NCBI GenBank assembly: GCA_034437515.1
Contig: DAOTTX010000173.1
Coordinates: 1 to 64,000 of the forward strand
Direction of reading: 5' to 3'
DNA from: DAOTTX01 sp034437515
Lineage (GTDB): Bacteria; Chloroflexota; Anaerolineae; Aggregatilineales; Phototrophicaceae
Length of the DNA: 64,000 nucleotides
The position numbers and the translations under genes are program-made. Below, piece after piece: positions 52,952 through 62,168 of this stretch. How positions within the stretch are numbered: position 1 is the stretch's first letter; every line of letters begins with the position of its first letter. Under the pieces are notes generated by a model that had not been told where the DNA came from, did not search any database, and was given only the letters and a program-made list of their open reading frames with translations.

Positions 52952-53584
52952 ATGAATTTCTTCAACCGTAAACCGAAAAAACCAGACTACAAAACACTCA
53001 CCGATAGCGAACTGGTCGCCCTGGCGAAAGAGGATAAAGACGCCTTTGGGGAGATTTACGAGCGTTACGTCAAAAAGATCTATAATTACGTCTACTACCG
53101 CACCAGTAGCCAACACGACGCGGAAGACCTGACCGCGCGCGTGTTCTTCCGGGCGATGGCACACATCGAAAACTACGAGGACAAAGGGGTGCCGTTCCAG
53201 GCATGGCTTTATCGCATCGCGCATAATCTGGTTGCGAACTGGCATCGTGACCGGGGACGGCGTAAGATTATCCCACTGGACGAGTTCGTCGCGTCCACGC
53301 TGCGTTCGGATTTGCCCGACCAGCAAGTGGAGGCTTCCGAGGAACAGGCACTGTTGATGTCTGCGGTGCGTCGGCTGCCACCGGAGCGCCAGGAATTGCT
53401 GGTGTTGAAATTTCTCGAACACCGCTCGAATGCCGAGATCGGTGAGATCATGTCCCGCACAGAAGGGGCGATCAAATCACTTTATCATCGTACTTTACTC
53501 GCCTTGCGTGATGACCTGGAAATGCAGAAGATGCGTCATGTGCTGGGCGAACACAACCATCAGAAAAAGAAGGTAAATGACTAA
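52952..53584 (+). CDS. ECF-type RNA polymerase sigma factor
   Basis: 210 residues. Region 2 (DAFGEIYERYVKKIYNYVYY, then DAEDLTARVFFRA) and region 4 (LPPERQELLVLKFLEHRSNA, with the helix-turn-helix EIGEIMSRTEGAIKSLYHR) are both present. ATG at 52952 follows AGGTGGAG. The stop overlaps the next start (TAATG), which indicates coupling with the small membrane protein. It lies upstream of rpoB but that gene has its own promoter. Confidence 0.93.
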   Translation: MNFFNRKPKKPDYKTLTDSELVALAKEDKDAFGEIYERYVKKIYNYVYYRTSSQHDAEDLTARVFFRAMAHIENYEDKGVPFQAWLYRIAHNLVANWHRDRGRRKIIPLDEFVASTLRSDLPDQQVEASEEQALLMSAVRRLPPERQELLVLKFLEHRSNAEIGEIMSRTEGAIKSLYHRTLLALRDDLEMQKMRHVLGEHNHQKKKVND

Positions 53585-53973
53585 TGTCTCATTCGGAATT
53601 GTCGGAAGTGCAGTCACAAAATTTGCTCGACGCGATTACGCAATCTGTGCTTACCGGTCATCTTGATCTGGATCCGCTGTTAGATCGCTACGATGTTGAG
53701 CCTGAAGAGATCACCGGTTTCGTGCAGATCATCAGCCGCCTGGAGCACACCTATGAACCGTGTGAACCGTCGGAGAAATTCTGCGCGACCCTCAAGCAAG
53801 AACTGCTAGGGAACATGGACGAAAGCCGTTTCGCCCATTTGCGTAAGTTCCCGATCCGGGCGCAAATCGCCGCCGGGGTCGCCGCGATTGCGGCGGGGTT
53901 CTTGTTCGTCTCCCGGCGCAAACCCCCGGCAGATGATAACGGCGAAGTTGACATCCCACTGCTACAGCGGTAG
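53584..53973 (+). CDS. Small single-TM protein, putative anti-sigma partner
   Basis: 129 residues: a cytoplasmic N-terminal part of about 95 residues with PSEKFCATLKQELLG, one TM helix (about 97-114: IAAGVAAIAAGFLFV) followed by RRK, and an acidic end. No zinc-binding anti-sigma H-x3-C-x2-C motif is seen. The assignment rests on the one-base overlap with the sigma gene and on the general plan of membrane anti-sigma factors. Confidence 0.55.
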   Translation: MSHSELSEVQSQNLLDAITQSVLTGHLDLDPLLDRYDVEPEEITGFVQIISRLEHTYEPCEPSEKFCATLKQELLGNMDESRFAHLRKFPIRAQIAAGVAAIAAGFLFVSRRKPPADDNGEVDIPLLQR

Positions 53974-54047
53974 CTTGCCAACACCGCTATGAGTCGTGTA
54001 TAGTAAAGAGGTGAAAATAAAAAATCCCCTAAATTTTTTATATCTCC

Positions 54048-54077
54048 TTGACAAAACGGAGGGTATCGCGCTACAAT
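54048..54077 (+). promoter_or_regulatory. Strong sigma-70 promoter of rpoB
   Basis: A perfect TTGACA (54048-54053), an 18-bp spacer and TACAAT (54072-54077). Transcription would start near 54085, leaving a leader of about 145 nt before the TTG start of rpoB. Confidence 0.8.
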
Positions 54078-54228
54078 GTATGTTCCGGTATCTCCGTCTA
54101 TTCGTGTCTAACATGCTACACACTTGTGAGAACAAAGTCATATACGTGACGAGGGTCAGGGTTACGTCGTATTCCTGATGTTTTGATTCTCTCAGCCCGC
54201 CTTGTACTACATACTGAGGAGCTGTCTG

Positions 54229-57200
54229 TTGGAAACCTCACGCACCAAAAATTATGCCCGCACAATTGATGTTCAGGATTTGCCTTCGTTAATCGAAGTG
54301 CAGCTAAAATCATTTGAATGGTTCAAAACCGAAGGGTTGATCGAACTATTCGATGAGATCAGCCCTATTGAGAGCTTTAATGGTAACCTACGGCTGTACT
54401 TGCCCGGTAACACACCAGAAGCCAAACAATTCGATCTGAGTTTCCGGTTCGATGAGCCGAAATATGACGAAGAAGCCTGCCTCGAACGTGACATGAGTTA
54501 CGCCCGTCCCCTGCATATGAAGGTGGCGCTGGTGAACCGTGAAGCTGATGACGAAGTCGTCATCTCCGAGATTTTCATGGGTGACTTCCCCTGGATGACC
54601 GAAAAAGGCACATTCATTATTAACGGGACGGAGCGCGTGGTCGTCAACCAGCTGATCCGCTCCCCCGGTGTTTACTTCGACGCCGATGTTGACCGCACCA
54701 CCGGTCGTATGCTCTCCAACGCCAAGATGATCCCGGATCGCGGTGCCTGGATGGAGTTCGAGACGCGCAAGCAAGATCAAATTGCCCTCAAGTTCAACCG
54801 CAAGCGCACCATCCCGGTGACGATTTTGCTGCGTGCGCTGGCGGCGGTCGATGATCTGCTGCCGAGCGATATGTCCCCCATCCAGACCGGTGAGGACGAC
54901 GAAATCTTTGCGCTCTACAAGGACGCCGATAACAACGAGACACACACCTACATCGCTTCGACCATCAAGCAAGAACCGGTGTGGGAACTCAAGAAGAATC
55001 AGACCATTGCCCAAGCCGCGCTGATCGAGTTCTACAAGCGGATGCGCCCCGGCGACCCGCCCACGCTCGACAACGCACGCGAATATCTGGAAAGCCAATT
55101 GTTCGACCAGCGCCGCTATGACCTTGAGCGCGTCGGACGTTACAAGTTGAACCAGCGCCTTTCGCTGGATGGCACGATCTCTCGCAAGACACGCACCATT
55201 ACCAAGCGAGACATCGTCAAGCTGGTGGAGCGCATGATCCTCATCAACAATGGTGAGATCGGCCCGGACGACATCGACCATCTCGGCAACCGCCGCGTGA
55301 AGACCGTCGGTGAACTGATTATGAACAAGCTGCGCATCGGCCTGCGCCGCACCGAGCGTGTGGTTAAAGAGCGTATGTCCATCCGTGAGACGGACGGCCT
55401 GACGCCGGTCAACCTGGTGAACATCCGCCCGGTGGTTGCGTCCATCCGTGAGTTCTTCGGGTCGTCACAGCTTTCGCAGTTCATGGAGCAGACCAACCCG
55501 CTAGCAGAATTGACACACAAGCGCACGGTCTCCGCGCTGGGGCCGGGCGGTCTACGGCGTGAACGTGCAGGCTTTGACGTGCGTGACGTGCATCACAGCC
55601 ATTACGGGCGCATCTGCCCAATTGAGACACCGGAAGGCCCGAACATCGGCTTGATCGGTCGTCTGGCAAGCTACGCGCGCGTCAACGAATACGGCTTCAT
55701 CGAGACACCCTACCGTAAGGTCGTGAAGTTCCTCATGCTGGATGACGAACGTCTGTTAGATCGTGAAGTCCGCGACGACATCGAGGACAACGACGACAAC
55801 ATCCTCGCTGAAGAGGGTGACATCTTCACCGAAGAGCTGATCAACACACTGCGCGAGGCCGGGGTGGAGAAGGTGCCGGTGGTGCCTTTCGTAACCAGCG
55901 AGACCGAGTATCTCTCCGCCGATGCGGAAGATAACTACGTGATTGCGCAGGCGAACGCCGGGCTGGGTGCGCGGAAGGAACTTATCGACAACCGTGTGAG
56001 CGCCCGGCATCGCCAGAAGTTTATCATCACACCGCGCCAGCGCATCGACTATATGGACGTCGCGCCGCGTCAGATCGTGGGCATCAGCGCCGCGTTGATC
56101 CCCTTCCTTGAACACGACGACGCCAACCGTGCGCTGATGGGGTCCAACATGCAGCGTCAGGCGGTGCCGCTGCTGCGTCCACAGGTGCCGATTGTCAGCA
56201 CCGGCATGGAAGACCAGGCCGCGCGTGACAGTGGTCAGATCCTCAAAGCCGAAGAAGGCGGCGAGGTCATCAGTGTACAGAGTGAGCGCATCGTCATCCG
56301 CACCAAAGACGGTGACGAGCATGTCTACCGGCTGCGCAAATATGAACGCTCCAACCAGTCTACTTGCATTGACCAACGTCCGGTCGTGCGCAAGGGACAG
56401 TATGTCAACGTTGGTGATGTCATCGCGGATAGCTCCTCGACGCTAGAGGGCAATCTGGCGCTCGGTCATGATGTGTTGGCGGCGTTCCTCTCGTGGGATG
56501 GCGGCAACTACGAGGACGCGCTGCTCATCAGCGAGAGTATGCTACGGGACGACAAATTCACCAGCATCCATATTGAGAAGCACGAGGTCGAAGCGCGTGA
56601 TACCAAGCTCGGCCCCGAAGAAATCACCTACGACATCCCGAACGTAGGCGAGGACGCGCTTAAAGACCTCGACGAATTCGGCATTGTGCGCGTCGGCGCG
56701 GAGGTCGGCCCGAACGACATTCTCGTCGGTAAGATCACGCCGAAGGGTGAAAAAGAACTCAGTCCGGAAGAAAAATTGCTGCGGGCGATCTTTGGTGAGC
56801 AAGCCCGTGAGGTGAAAGACTCCTCGCTGCGTTTGCCGCACGGTGAGCGCGGTAAGGTCGTGGATGTCAAGACCTTCACCCGCGAAGAACACCGTGACCT
56901 GCCCGCCGGTGTCGAGAAGATGGTACGAGTGAGTGTGGCGCAACGCCGTAAGCTGACCGTCGGTGACAAGATGGCCGGGCGTCACGGGAACAAAGGTGTG
57001 ATCTCCAAGATCGTGCCGATCGAAGACATGCCCTATCTCGACGACGGGCGTGCAGTGGAGATCATCTTGAACCCGCTGGGTGTGCCGGGTCGTATGAACA
57101 TCGGTCAGGTGCTGGAATTGCATCTCGGCTGGGCGGCGGATCGTATGGGTTTCCGTGCGATAACGCCTGTGTTCGACGGTGCCAAAGAATGGGAGATCCA

Positions 57201-58167
57201 GGCGGAACTGGCGCGTGCCTGGATGATCGAAGAAGCCTGGGACTTCGCCACTGAGCACGCCTGGGGCTGGCTGCGCGATTCCGGCATTGAATCCGTCGGT
57301 GATGACTTCGAGGACGATCAGGACGTGGTACAACGCTTCGTTGAGGCGTGGCTGCGCGAAGACGAGCGTTTCGACCCGGTACTGTTGGAAACCGACGCCG
57401 TTTATGCGCGGCGTGCGGCGTTGGCGGCCTGGTTGGAAGAGGTCAGCTATAACCCCGATGACTTGCTAATGTTCGTCGTCAGTGGGTTGAGCACCGAGGA
57501 ACGCCGCCGCCGTGATGGGAACACCATCGCTGCGATGATCCACCTGTGGGTCAAGAAACATTCGCCAGAAACCGAAATCCCCGAAGGACTGGACGAGAAG
57601 GAACTGCGCGAACTGGCGGATCGCATCATGTTCGAGACGGGTGTGCCGTTGCCGATTTACGGCAAGCACACCCTCTACGACGGACGCACCGGCGAACCGT
57701 TCGACCGGTCGGTCGCGGTCGGCTATGTGCATATGCTCAAGCTGGCGCATCTGGTCGAGGACAAGGTTCACGCCCGTTCGACCGGCCCGTACAGCCTCGT
57801 CACGCAGCAACCGTTGGGTGGTAAGGCACAGTTCGGCGGTCAGCGGTTCGGTGAGATGGAAGTGTGGGCGCTGGAAGCCTACGGCGCGGCCTACACGCTG
57901 CAAGAGATGCTCACCGTCAAATCTGATGATGTGCAGGGTCGCGTAAAGACTTACGAAGCCATCGTAAAGGGTGAGCCGATTGAAGAACCGGGCATCCCGA
58001 CGAGCTTCCGCGTGCTGGTCAAGGAACTTCAGAGCCTCGGCCTCTCGGTGGAAGCCATCACCAACAATGGTGATGTGATCCGCTTCGGCAAGGACGAAGA
58101 TCAGGCCAAGCAACAACCGCGCATGAACACCGGGCTGATGAGCCTCGCGGACAGCGGCAGCGACTAA
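54229..58167 (+). CDS. rpoB: DNA-directed RNA polymerase subunit beta
   Basis: The catalytic-core beta subunit, about 1312 residues. Translation from TTG at 54229 (7 nt after GAGGAG) gives LETSRTKNYARTIDVQDLPS. Canonical regions are seen: FIINGTERVVVNQLIRSPGV, rifampicin-region FFGSSQLSQFMEQTNPLAEL, THKRTVSALGPGGL, CPIETPEGPNIGLI, the GDKMAGRHGNKGV loop, and the C-terminal GGKAQFGGQRFGEMEVWALE. Insertions relative to the shortest forms are modest. It has its own promoter and terminator, and the next gene is endonuclease V, so rpoC is not downstream as in most bacteria. Confidence 0.97.
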   Translation: METSRTKNYARTIDVQDLPSLIEVQLKSFEWFKTEGLIELFDEISPIESFNGNLRLYLPGNTPEAKQFDLSFRFDEPKYDEEACLERDMSYARPLHMKVALVNREADDEVVISEIFMGDFPWMTEKGTFIINGTERVVVNQLIRSPGVYFDADVDRTTGRMLSNAKMIPDRGAWMEFETRKQDQIALKFNRKRTIPVTILLRALAAVDDLLPSDMSPIQTGEDDEIFALYKDADNNETHTYIASTIKQEPVWELKKNQTIAQAALIEFYKRMRPGDPPTLDNAREYLESQLFDQRRYDLERVGRYKLNQRLSLDGTISRKTRTITKRDIVKLVERMILINNGEIGPDDIDHLGNRRVKTVGELIMNKLRIGLRRTERVVKERMSIRETDGLTPVNLVNIRPVVASIREFFGSSQLSQFMEQTNPLAELTHKRTVSALGPGGLRRERAGFDVRDVHHSHYGRICPIETPEGPNIGLIGRLASYARVNEYGFIETPYRKVVKFLMLDDERLLDREVRDDIEDNDDNILAEEGDIFTEELINTLREAGVEKVPVVPFVTSETEYLSADAEDNYVIAQANAGLGARKELIDNRVSARHRQKFIITPRQRIDYMDVAPRQIVGISAALIPFLEHDDANRALMGSNMQRQAVPLLRPQVPIVSTGMEDQAARDSGQILKAEEGGEVISVQSERIVIRTKDGDEHVYRLRKYERSNQSTCIDQRPVVRKGQYVNVGDVIADSSSTLEGNLALGHDVLAAFLSWDGGNYEDALLISESMLRDDKFTSIHIEKHEVEARDTKLGPEEITYDIPNVGEDALKDLDEFGIVRVGAEVGPNDILVGKITPKGEKELSPEEKLLRAIFGEQAREVKDSSLRLPHGERGKVVDVKTFTREEHRDLPAGVEKMVRVSVAQRRKLTVGDKMAGRHGNKGVISKIVPIEDMPYLDDGRAVEIILNPLGVPGRMNIGQVLELHLGWAADRMGFRAITPVFDGAKEWEIQAELARAWMIEEAWDFATEHAWGWLRDSGIESVGDDFEDDQDVVQRFVEAWLREDERFDPVLLETDAVYARRAALAAWLEEVSYNPDDLLMFVVSGLSTEERRRRDGNTIAAMIHLWVKKHSPETEIPEGLDEKELRELADRIMFETGVPLPIYGKHTLYDGRTGEPFDRSVAVGYVHMLKLAHLVEDKVHARSTGPYSLVTQQPLGGKAQFGGQRFGEMEVWALEAYGAAYTLQEMLTVKSDDVQGRVKTYEAIVKGEPIEEPGIPTSFRVLVKELQSLGLSVEAITNNGDVIRFGKDEDQAKQQPRMNTGLMSLADSGSD

Positions 58168-58198
58168 ACCCGCCGCCTCCGCTCGATAGCACATTCAT

Positions 58199-58230
58199 AG
58201 GGACATGAGATTAACACTCATGTCCCTTTT
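58199..58230 (+). terminator. Intrinsic terminator of rpoB
   Basis: AGGGACATGAG (58199-58209) and CTCATGTCCCT (58217-58227) form an 11-bp stem over a 7-nt loop, ending in TTTT. Confidence 0.92.
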
Positions 58231-58273
58231 GATTTTTGAAGCCGATGATCGGGCGAATTAGCCCTCATCCCAA

Positions 58274-58333
58274 CCTCACCCCCTCCGAATAGCCTGCCCT
58301 GTGGGAGAACGAGCGCGGCGAGTAGGGGTGAGG
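58274..58333. repeat. CTCACCCC palindromic repeat upstream of endonuclease V
   Basis: CCTCACCCC (58274-58282) and GGGGTGAGG (58325-58333) enclose a 42-nt loop. Similar to the repeat after glyQS and to the outer arms of the one at 34779. Confidence 0.65.
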
Positions 58334-58366
58334 ACGTCAGAAAATCAGGTTAAAAAGGAAACCTTC

Positions 58367-59029
58367 ATGCAAATCCAACACCTGCACGACTGGAACGTCC
58401 CCCCCGATGAAGCCGTACAAATTCAAAAGGATTATGCTGCACGGGTCATCCATGATCGCCCGTTAGACCTCGACGCGATTACGCAGGTCGCCGGGGTTGA
58501 CGTCAGCGTGAAGGACGGCCTCTCACGGGCGGCGGTCGTCGTGCTGACCTTCCCCGACCTGGAGGTCGTCGAGCGTGTCACCGCCACCCAGCCGACACCG
58601 TTCCCTTACATCTCCGGTTTGCTCACCTATCGTGAAGGCCCGGTGCTAGAAGAAGCGTTCAACAAGCTAGAACGCGAACCGGAGGTATTTTTGTTCGACG
58701 GTATGGGGCGTATTCATCCACGCCGCATGGGGATTGCGGCGCACATGGGCCTGTGGTTGGCGCGTCCGACCATCGGCTGTGGTAAAACCCATTTCGTCGG
58801 AGATTACGCCGAACCCGGCACAGAAAAAGGTCAGTTTAGCGAATTAACGCACCGGGGTGAAAAGCTCGGTGTGGTACTACGCACACGGACGAACGTCAAG
58901 CCGGTGTATATCTCACCGGGGCACCTGTGCGATATTGAGTCGGCGCTGGCGGTGGTGATGCGCTGCACACCGAAGTATCGCCTGCCGGAACCAATCCGTC
59001 AGGCACATAACACCGCCGGGACGCTGTAG
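58367..59029 (+). CDS. nfi: Endonuclease V (deoxyinosine 3' endonuclease)
   Basis: DNA repair nuclease that cuts 3' to deoxyinosine. 220 residues from ATG 58367, preceded by AAGGA; the 22 codons upstream fall in the palindromic repeat and are not taken as coding. Signature motifs are present: A-G-V-D-V-S-V with the metal-binding Asp, FPYISGLLTYREGP, FDGMGRIHPRRMGIAAHMGL, and IGCGKTHFVG. Full length for the family. It is convergent with the small membrane protein gene, 4 bp apart. Confidence 0.94.
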   Translation: MQIQHLHDWNVPPDEAVQIQKDYAARVIHDRPLDLDAITQVAGVDVSVKDGLSRAAVVVLTFPDLEVVERVTATQPTPFPYISGLLTYREGPVLEEAFNKLEREPEVFLFDGMGRIHPRRMGIAAHMGLWLARPTIGCGKTHFVGDYAEPGTEKGQFSELTHRGEKLGVVLRTRTNVKPVYISPGHLCDIESALAVVMRCTPKYRLPEPIRQAHNTAGTL

Positions 59030-59033
59030 CCGG

Positions 59034-59435
59034 TCACGGCGATGGGCGCGTGAAGATGGTGAACTGCTGCATGTCGTCAAAGCCTTCGGGGAGTTGCTCC
59101 GAGGAGCCGTAGCCGCTTTGCTGCCAGCCCGCCGCCGTTAGCCGATCCTCAAACGCACGCATGGCTTCCATCGCCCACTGGTCGAACGTGAGCTGGTGCG
59201 CGGGTTGGGCTTCCCCGGCGAAGAACTGGATGCGTACGCGCTGCCATTGCTTGGGTGGTCGGCGGGGACGCTCCGCACGTACCGTGATACGGGTAATATC
59301 CGGTGCGATCTCGATGTGATCCGGCGGGAGGCCGTCGGTATAGTGGGTAGGCGGGGTCTTTTGCTGATTGGCGATGACCAAACCCATCGCAATCAAGATG
59401 ACAACGATACCGGCGATCCCTAATACGATCTCCAC
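59034..59435 (-). CDS. Small membrane-anchored protein of unknown function
   Basis: 133 residues: a hydrophobic N-terminal anchor (IVLGIAGIVVILIAMGLVIA) and a soluble domain of about 100 residues with RITVRAERPRRPPKQW and a C-terminal MQQFTIFTRP. No family was recognised. It overlaps the end of the beta-lactamase-fold gene by 16 bp and is the third gene of the minus-strand operon. Confidence 0.65.
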   Translation of the reverse strand: MEIVLGIAGIVVILIAMGLVIANQQKTPPTHYTDGLPPDHIEIAPDITRITVRAERPRRPPKQWQRVRIQFFAGEAQPAHQLTFDQWAMEAMRAFEDRLTAAGWQQSGYGSSEQLPEGFDDMQQFTIFTRPSP

Positions 59436-60364
59436 CGGGCGATCCCTTCCCCATGACGGTAATTGCGCAGCCGGTCGGCGACCTGCCGCAGCAGTTCCAT
59501 ACCGACGAATTCCCCTTCACCCGCGCACAGATATGACAGCACGTAGATTTTATTCTCCACGCGGATGATGCCCGCATCGTTGATGATGCGCCCCATCAGG
59601 GAAGCGTCCGATGGGATGACGCCGTCTTTACCGGTGTAAAGCTGGTCAAAGGCACGTTCGATGGGCGCGTCATAATCCTCAGCCGGGATGGAGAACAGGT
59701 CACGTATGGCGTCGAGCATGGGCTGGCGTCCGCTGTGCGGGTGCAGCAGCAGCGCGTAGACGTTCGCGAGTTCGGCGGCGGTGGTGAGGTTGTCCATCAC
59801 GTAGCGTTCGTAGCCAAGTTGTACATAACGTGAGACATAGGACGGTGCGAAGCGGCGGTCAAGCTGGCCTTCGACCGGGTTACCGGGCCAGTTCCAGCGA
59901 TAGAGGCCGTTGCGCAACCCTAACTCGAACAGTAAGAAGTCGTTGAACTTTTCAACCGCGTTGCCATAAAAGTCGATGCGCTCCCCGACCGCTTGCAGCA
60001 ACTCGCCGGTACGCATGTTGTTGCTATACACCGCCACGCTGTAGGGGATGCTGCCGCGTTCTAAGCGCCACTGGGATTGGGGCGTGTGCCACAGATAATA
60101 CAGCACCAGCATCAGCTTGAAGCAACTCGCGGTGGGGTAGAGCGCGTCCTGATTGACCTGCACACGGAAATATTCCTCGCCGCGTTCGTTCATGTGGCGC
60201 AGGTCAAAGCCGATGGCGCGTCCGTCGAGCAAGACACGTAAGTCGTCCATAAGTTCGCGCAGATGAGGCGGCGGTTGCCCTGGTGCGGCGTGATGCAACC
60301 ATCCTGGCACAGTGGCGACCCCACCCGCCGTCACCAACCAGCGCAGAAAAGTCCGGCGGTTCAT
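59420..60364 (-). CDS. Class A beta-lactamase-fold serine hydrolase with Tat-type signal
   Basis: 314 residues. MNRRTFLRWLVTAGG is a twin-arginine-type signal. The active-site serine motif is S80-C-F-K83, and YSNN plausibly takes the place of the S-D-N motif. The K-T-G motif is not obvious near the C-terminus (ENKIYVLSYLCAG occupies the expected strand), so true beta-lactamase activity is doubtful; a peptidase or esterase role is as likely. ATG at 60364 overlaps the stop of the HAD gene (ATGA). The longer in-frame start at 60418 would lie within the HAD gene and lose the signal position. Confidence 0.75.
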   Translation of the reverse strand: MNRRTFLRWLVTAGGVATVPGWLHHAAPGQPPPHLRELMDDLRVLLDGRAIGFDLRHMNERGEEYFRVQVNQDALYPTASCFKLMLVLYYLWHTPQSQWRLERGSIPYSVAVYSNNMRTGELLQAVGERIDFYGNAVEKFNDFLLFELGLRNGLYRWNWPGNPVEGQLDRRFAPSYVSRYVQLGYERYVMDNLTTAAELANVYALLLHPHSGRQPMLDAIRDLFSIPAEDYDAPIERAFDQLYTGKDGVIPSDASLMGRIINDAGIIRVENKIYVLSYLCAGEGEFVGMELLRQVADRLRNYRHGEGIARWRSY

Positions 60365-61203
60365 GCCCGGCCTCGCTTGGCTTTCTGTTTGGCGTTGTAC
60401 CACTCGAAGCCCGCCCACGCCTTGATGAGTTCCGGCAAGCCCTCATAGGCCACGTCAGGCCACAGGTCGTTATCTGCCTGCGAGAGCGCGTCTGAACTGG
60501 TGACGCCGGTGAAGATCAGCGCGGTCTTCATGCCGGCCTGTTGCGCACCGAGGATGTCGGTATTCAGTCGATCCCCGATCATGAGCGTGTTCGCGGCTTC
60601 AGTACCGAGGATTTCCAGTGCGTTTTTAAACATCGGCTCCGCCGGTTTGCCGATGATGGTCGCTGTTTGATCGGTCGCCGCTTCCAGCGCGGCAATCAGA
60701 CTGCCTGCACCGGGTACCTGCCCCTCCGGTGACGGAAATGTCTTATCGGGGTTGGTGCCGACGAACGTCGCGCCGTCTCGAATATGGAGCGCCGCCTGTT
60801 TGATATCGTCATACGAAAGATCAAACTTGATCCCGGCGATGACCACTTCCGGCGGGTTGTCACCGCTGATGTCGAACCCGGCATCGTCGAGGATTTCGCG
60901 CATTCCTTCCATGCCGAAGGCGTGAACGGGTGTGCCAGCCGGGTAGTTTGCTTGCAGGTAAGCGGCGGTCGCGGTCGATGAGGTCACGATTTGCGCTTCC
61001 GGCACACCTTCAACACCCATCGTGTGTAACTTCTCGACGTAATTCGCCGGGGTTTTGCTGCTGTTGTTGGTCGCCAGCACATAGGGGACGTCCGCCTCGT
61101 GCAGCCACTCGAACATCTCCACTAGGCCGGGTAGCGGTTCATCACCGCGCCACAGCACCCCGTCCATATCCATCACAATTCCGGCGATATCTTGATACTT
61201 CAT
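60361..61203 (-). CDS. HAD-IIA family phosphatase (NagD-like)
   Basis: 280 residues of the HAD superfamily with a C2 cap: nucleophile motif V-M-D12-M-D14-G-V-L, motif II in ATNNSS, a Lys in IGKPAEP and the acidic motif G-D-R-L-N-T-D. NagD/p-nitrophenylphosphatase-type enzymes dephosphorylate nucleotides or sugar phosphates; the substrate is unknown. It is the first gene of the three-gene minus-strand operon and is divergent from the DUF1028 gene. Confidence 0.92.
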   Translation of the reverse strand: MKYQDIAGIVMDMDGVLWRGDEPLPGLVEMFEWLHEADVPYVLATNNSSKTPANYVEKLHTMGVEGVPEAQIVTSSTATAAYLQANYPAGTPVHAFGMEGMREILDDAGFDISGDNPPEVVIAGIKFDLSYDDIKQAALHIRDGATFVGTNPDKTFPSPEGQVPGAGSLIAALEAATDQTATIIGKPAEPMFKNALEILGTEAANTLMIGDRLNTDILGAQQAGMKTALIFTGVTSSDALSQADNDLWPDVAYEGLPELIKAWAGFEWYNAKQKAKRGRA

Positions 61204-61301
61204 CGTTCAATTCCCGTTTGCATCGTCCGCTCATCTACTGGATTATACCGCACGATACGCTACAATCGGGCTAAATTTTGCGTTCTACAGAGAGAAGCTT
61301 A

Positions 61302-62165
61302 ATGACTTATTCGATAGTGGCTTATGATCCTGATGAAAATGCCTGGGGGGTGGCGGTTGCCAGCAAATTCCTCGCGGCGGGGGCGGTCGTCAACTGGGCG
61401 CGAGCCGGTGCCGGGGCGATTGCGACGCAGGCCTTCGCCAAAGTCGGCTATGGGCCGGATGGCCTGGACTTGCTGGCAGCGGGGAAATCCGCCCAGCAAA
61501 CGCTGGATGTGCTGATCGGCAGTGATCCGCAAGCCGCCAACCGGCAGATCGGTATTGTTGATACCCAGGGTCGTGTCGCCGCGCATACCGGCGAGAATTG
61601 CAGCGACTGGGCCGGACACTATACCGGGAAAAATTTTAGCTGCCAGGGCAACATCCTTACCGGGCAGGACACACTCAACGCGATGGCGAAAGCCTTTACC
61701 AGCGGGCGGGGTGAACTGGCGGATCGTCTGATTGCTGCGTTGCTCGCCGGGGATACCATCGGCGGGGACAAACGTGGTAAGCAATCCGCCGGGATTCTGG
61801 TGGTGCGGCCTGACGGCGGCTATGGACACGATAATGATCGCTATCTTGATCTACGGGTGGACGACGATGACGAGCCGGTTAAACGACTAAAGGGACTGGT
61901 CGCCATACACCATCTGTTTTTCGGCACGCCCAAACCCGAAGACCAGATCACGATCATACCGGAGGTCGCCGTCGAGATCCAGCGGATTTTGCTCGCAACC
62001 GGTTATTTCGCCGGGGAGCCGAACGGCGAATGGGATGATATGAGCAAGCAGGCGTTCTGGGCGCTCATCGGCAATGAGAACCTCGAAGAACGCTGGAGCA
62101 TCAGCGGCGATACTGACCGCATCGACCGTATCGCGCTGGAATACCTGCGTAATCGCTTTAGTTAG
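61302..62165 (+). CDS. DUF1028 Ntn-hydrolase-like protein with C-terminal PG-binding-like domain
   Basis: 287 residues. The first 220 match the DUF1028 family (MTYSIVAYDPDENAWGVAVA, AGAGAIATQAFAKVGYGPDG, SAGILVVRPDGGYG), whose fold resembles Ntn hydrolases. The final part (VAVEIQRILLATGYFAGEPNGEW-type helix repeats) resembles peptidoglycan-binding helices. ATG at 61302 has AGAGAGAAG upstream. A TACAAT box lies at 61261-61266. The enzymatic activity of the family is not firmly known to me. Confidence 0.82.
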   Translation: MTYSIVAYDPDENAWGVAVASKFLAAGAVVNWARAGAGAIATQAFAKVGYGPDGLDLLAAGKSAQQTLDVLIGSDPQAANRQIGIVDTQGRVAAHTGENCSDWAGHYTGKNFSCQGNILTGQDTLNAMAKAFTSGRGELADRLIAALLAGDTIGGDKRGKQSAGILVVRPDGGYGHDNDRYLDLRVDDDDEPVKRLKGLVAIHHLFFGTPKPEDQITIIPEVAVEIQRILLATGYFAGEPNGEWDDMSKQAFWALIGNENLEERWSISGDTDRIDRIALEYLRNRFS

Positions 62166-62168
62166 GTG

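Noticed and set aside
54388..55281. 297-codon minus-strand frame inside rpoB
   Set aside because: Antisense shadow in a highly conserved rpoB region, typical of GC-rich DNA.
56542..57333. 263-codon minus-strand frame inside rpoB
   Set aside because: Same reason: it lies opposite conserved beta-subunit motifs.
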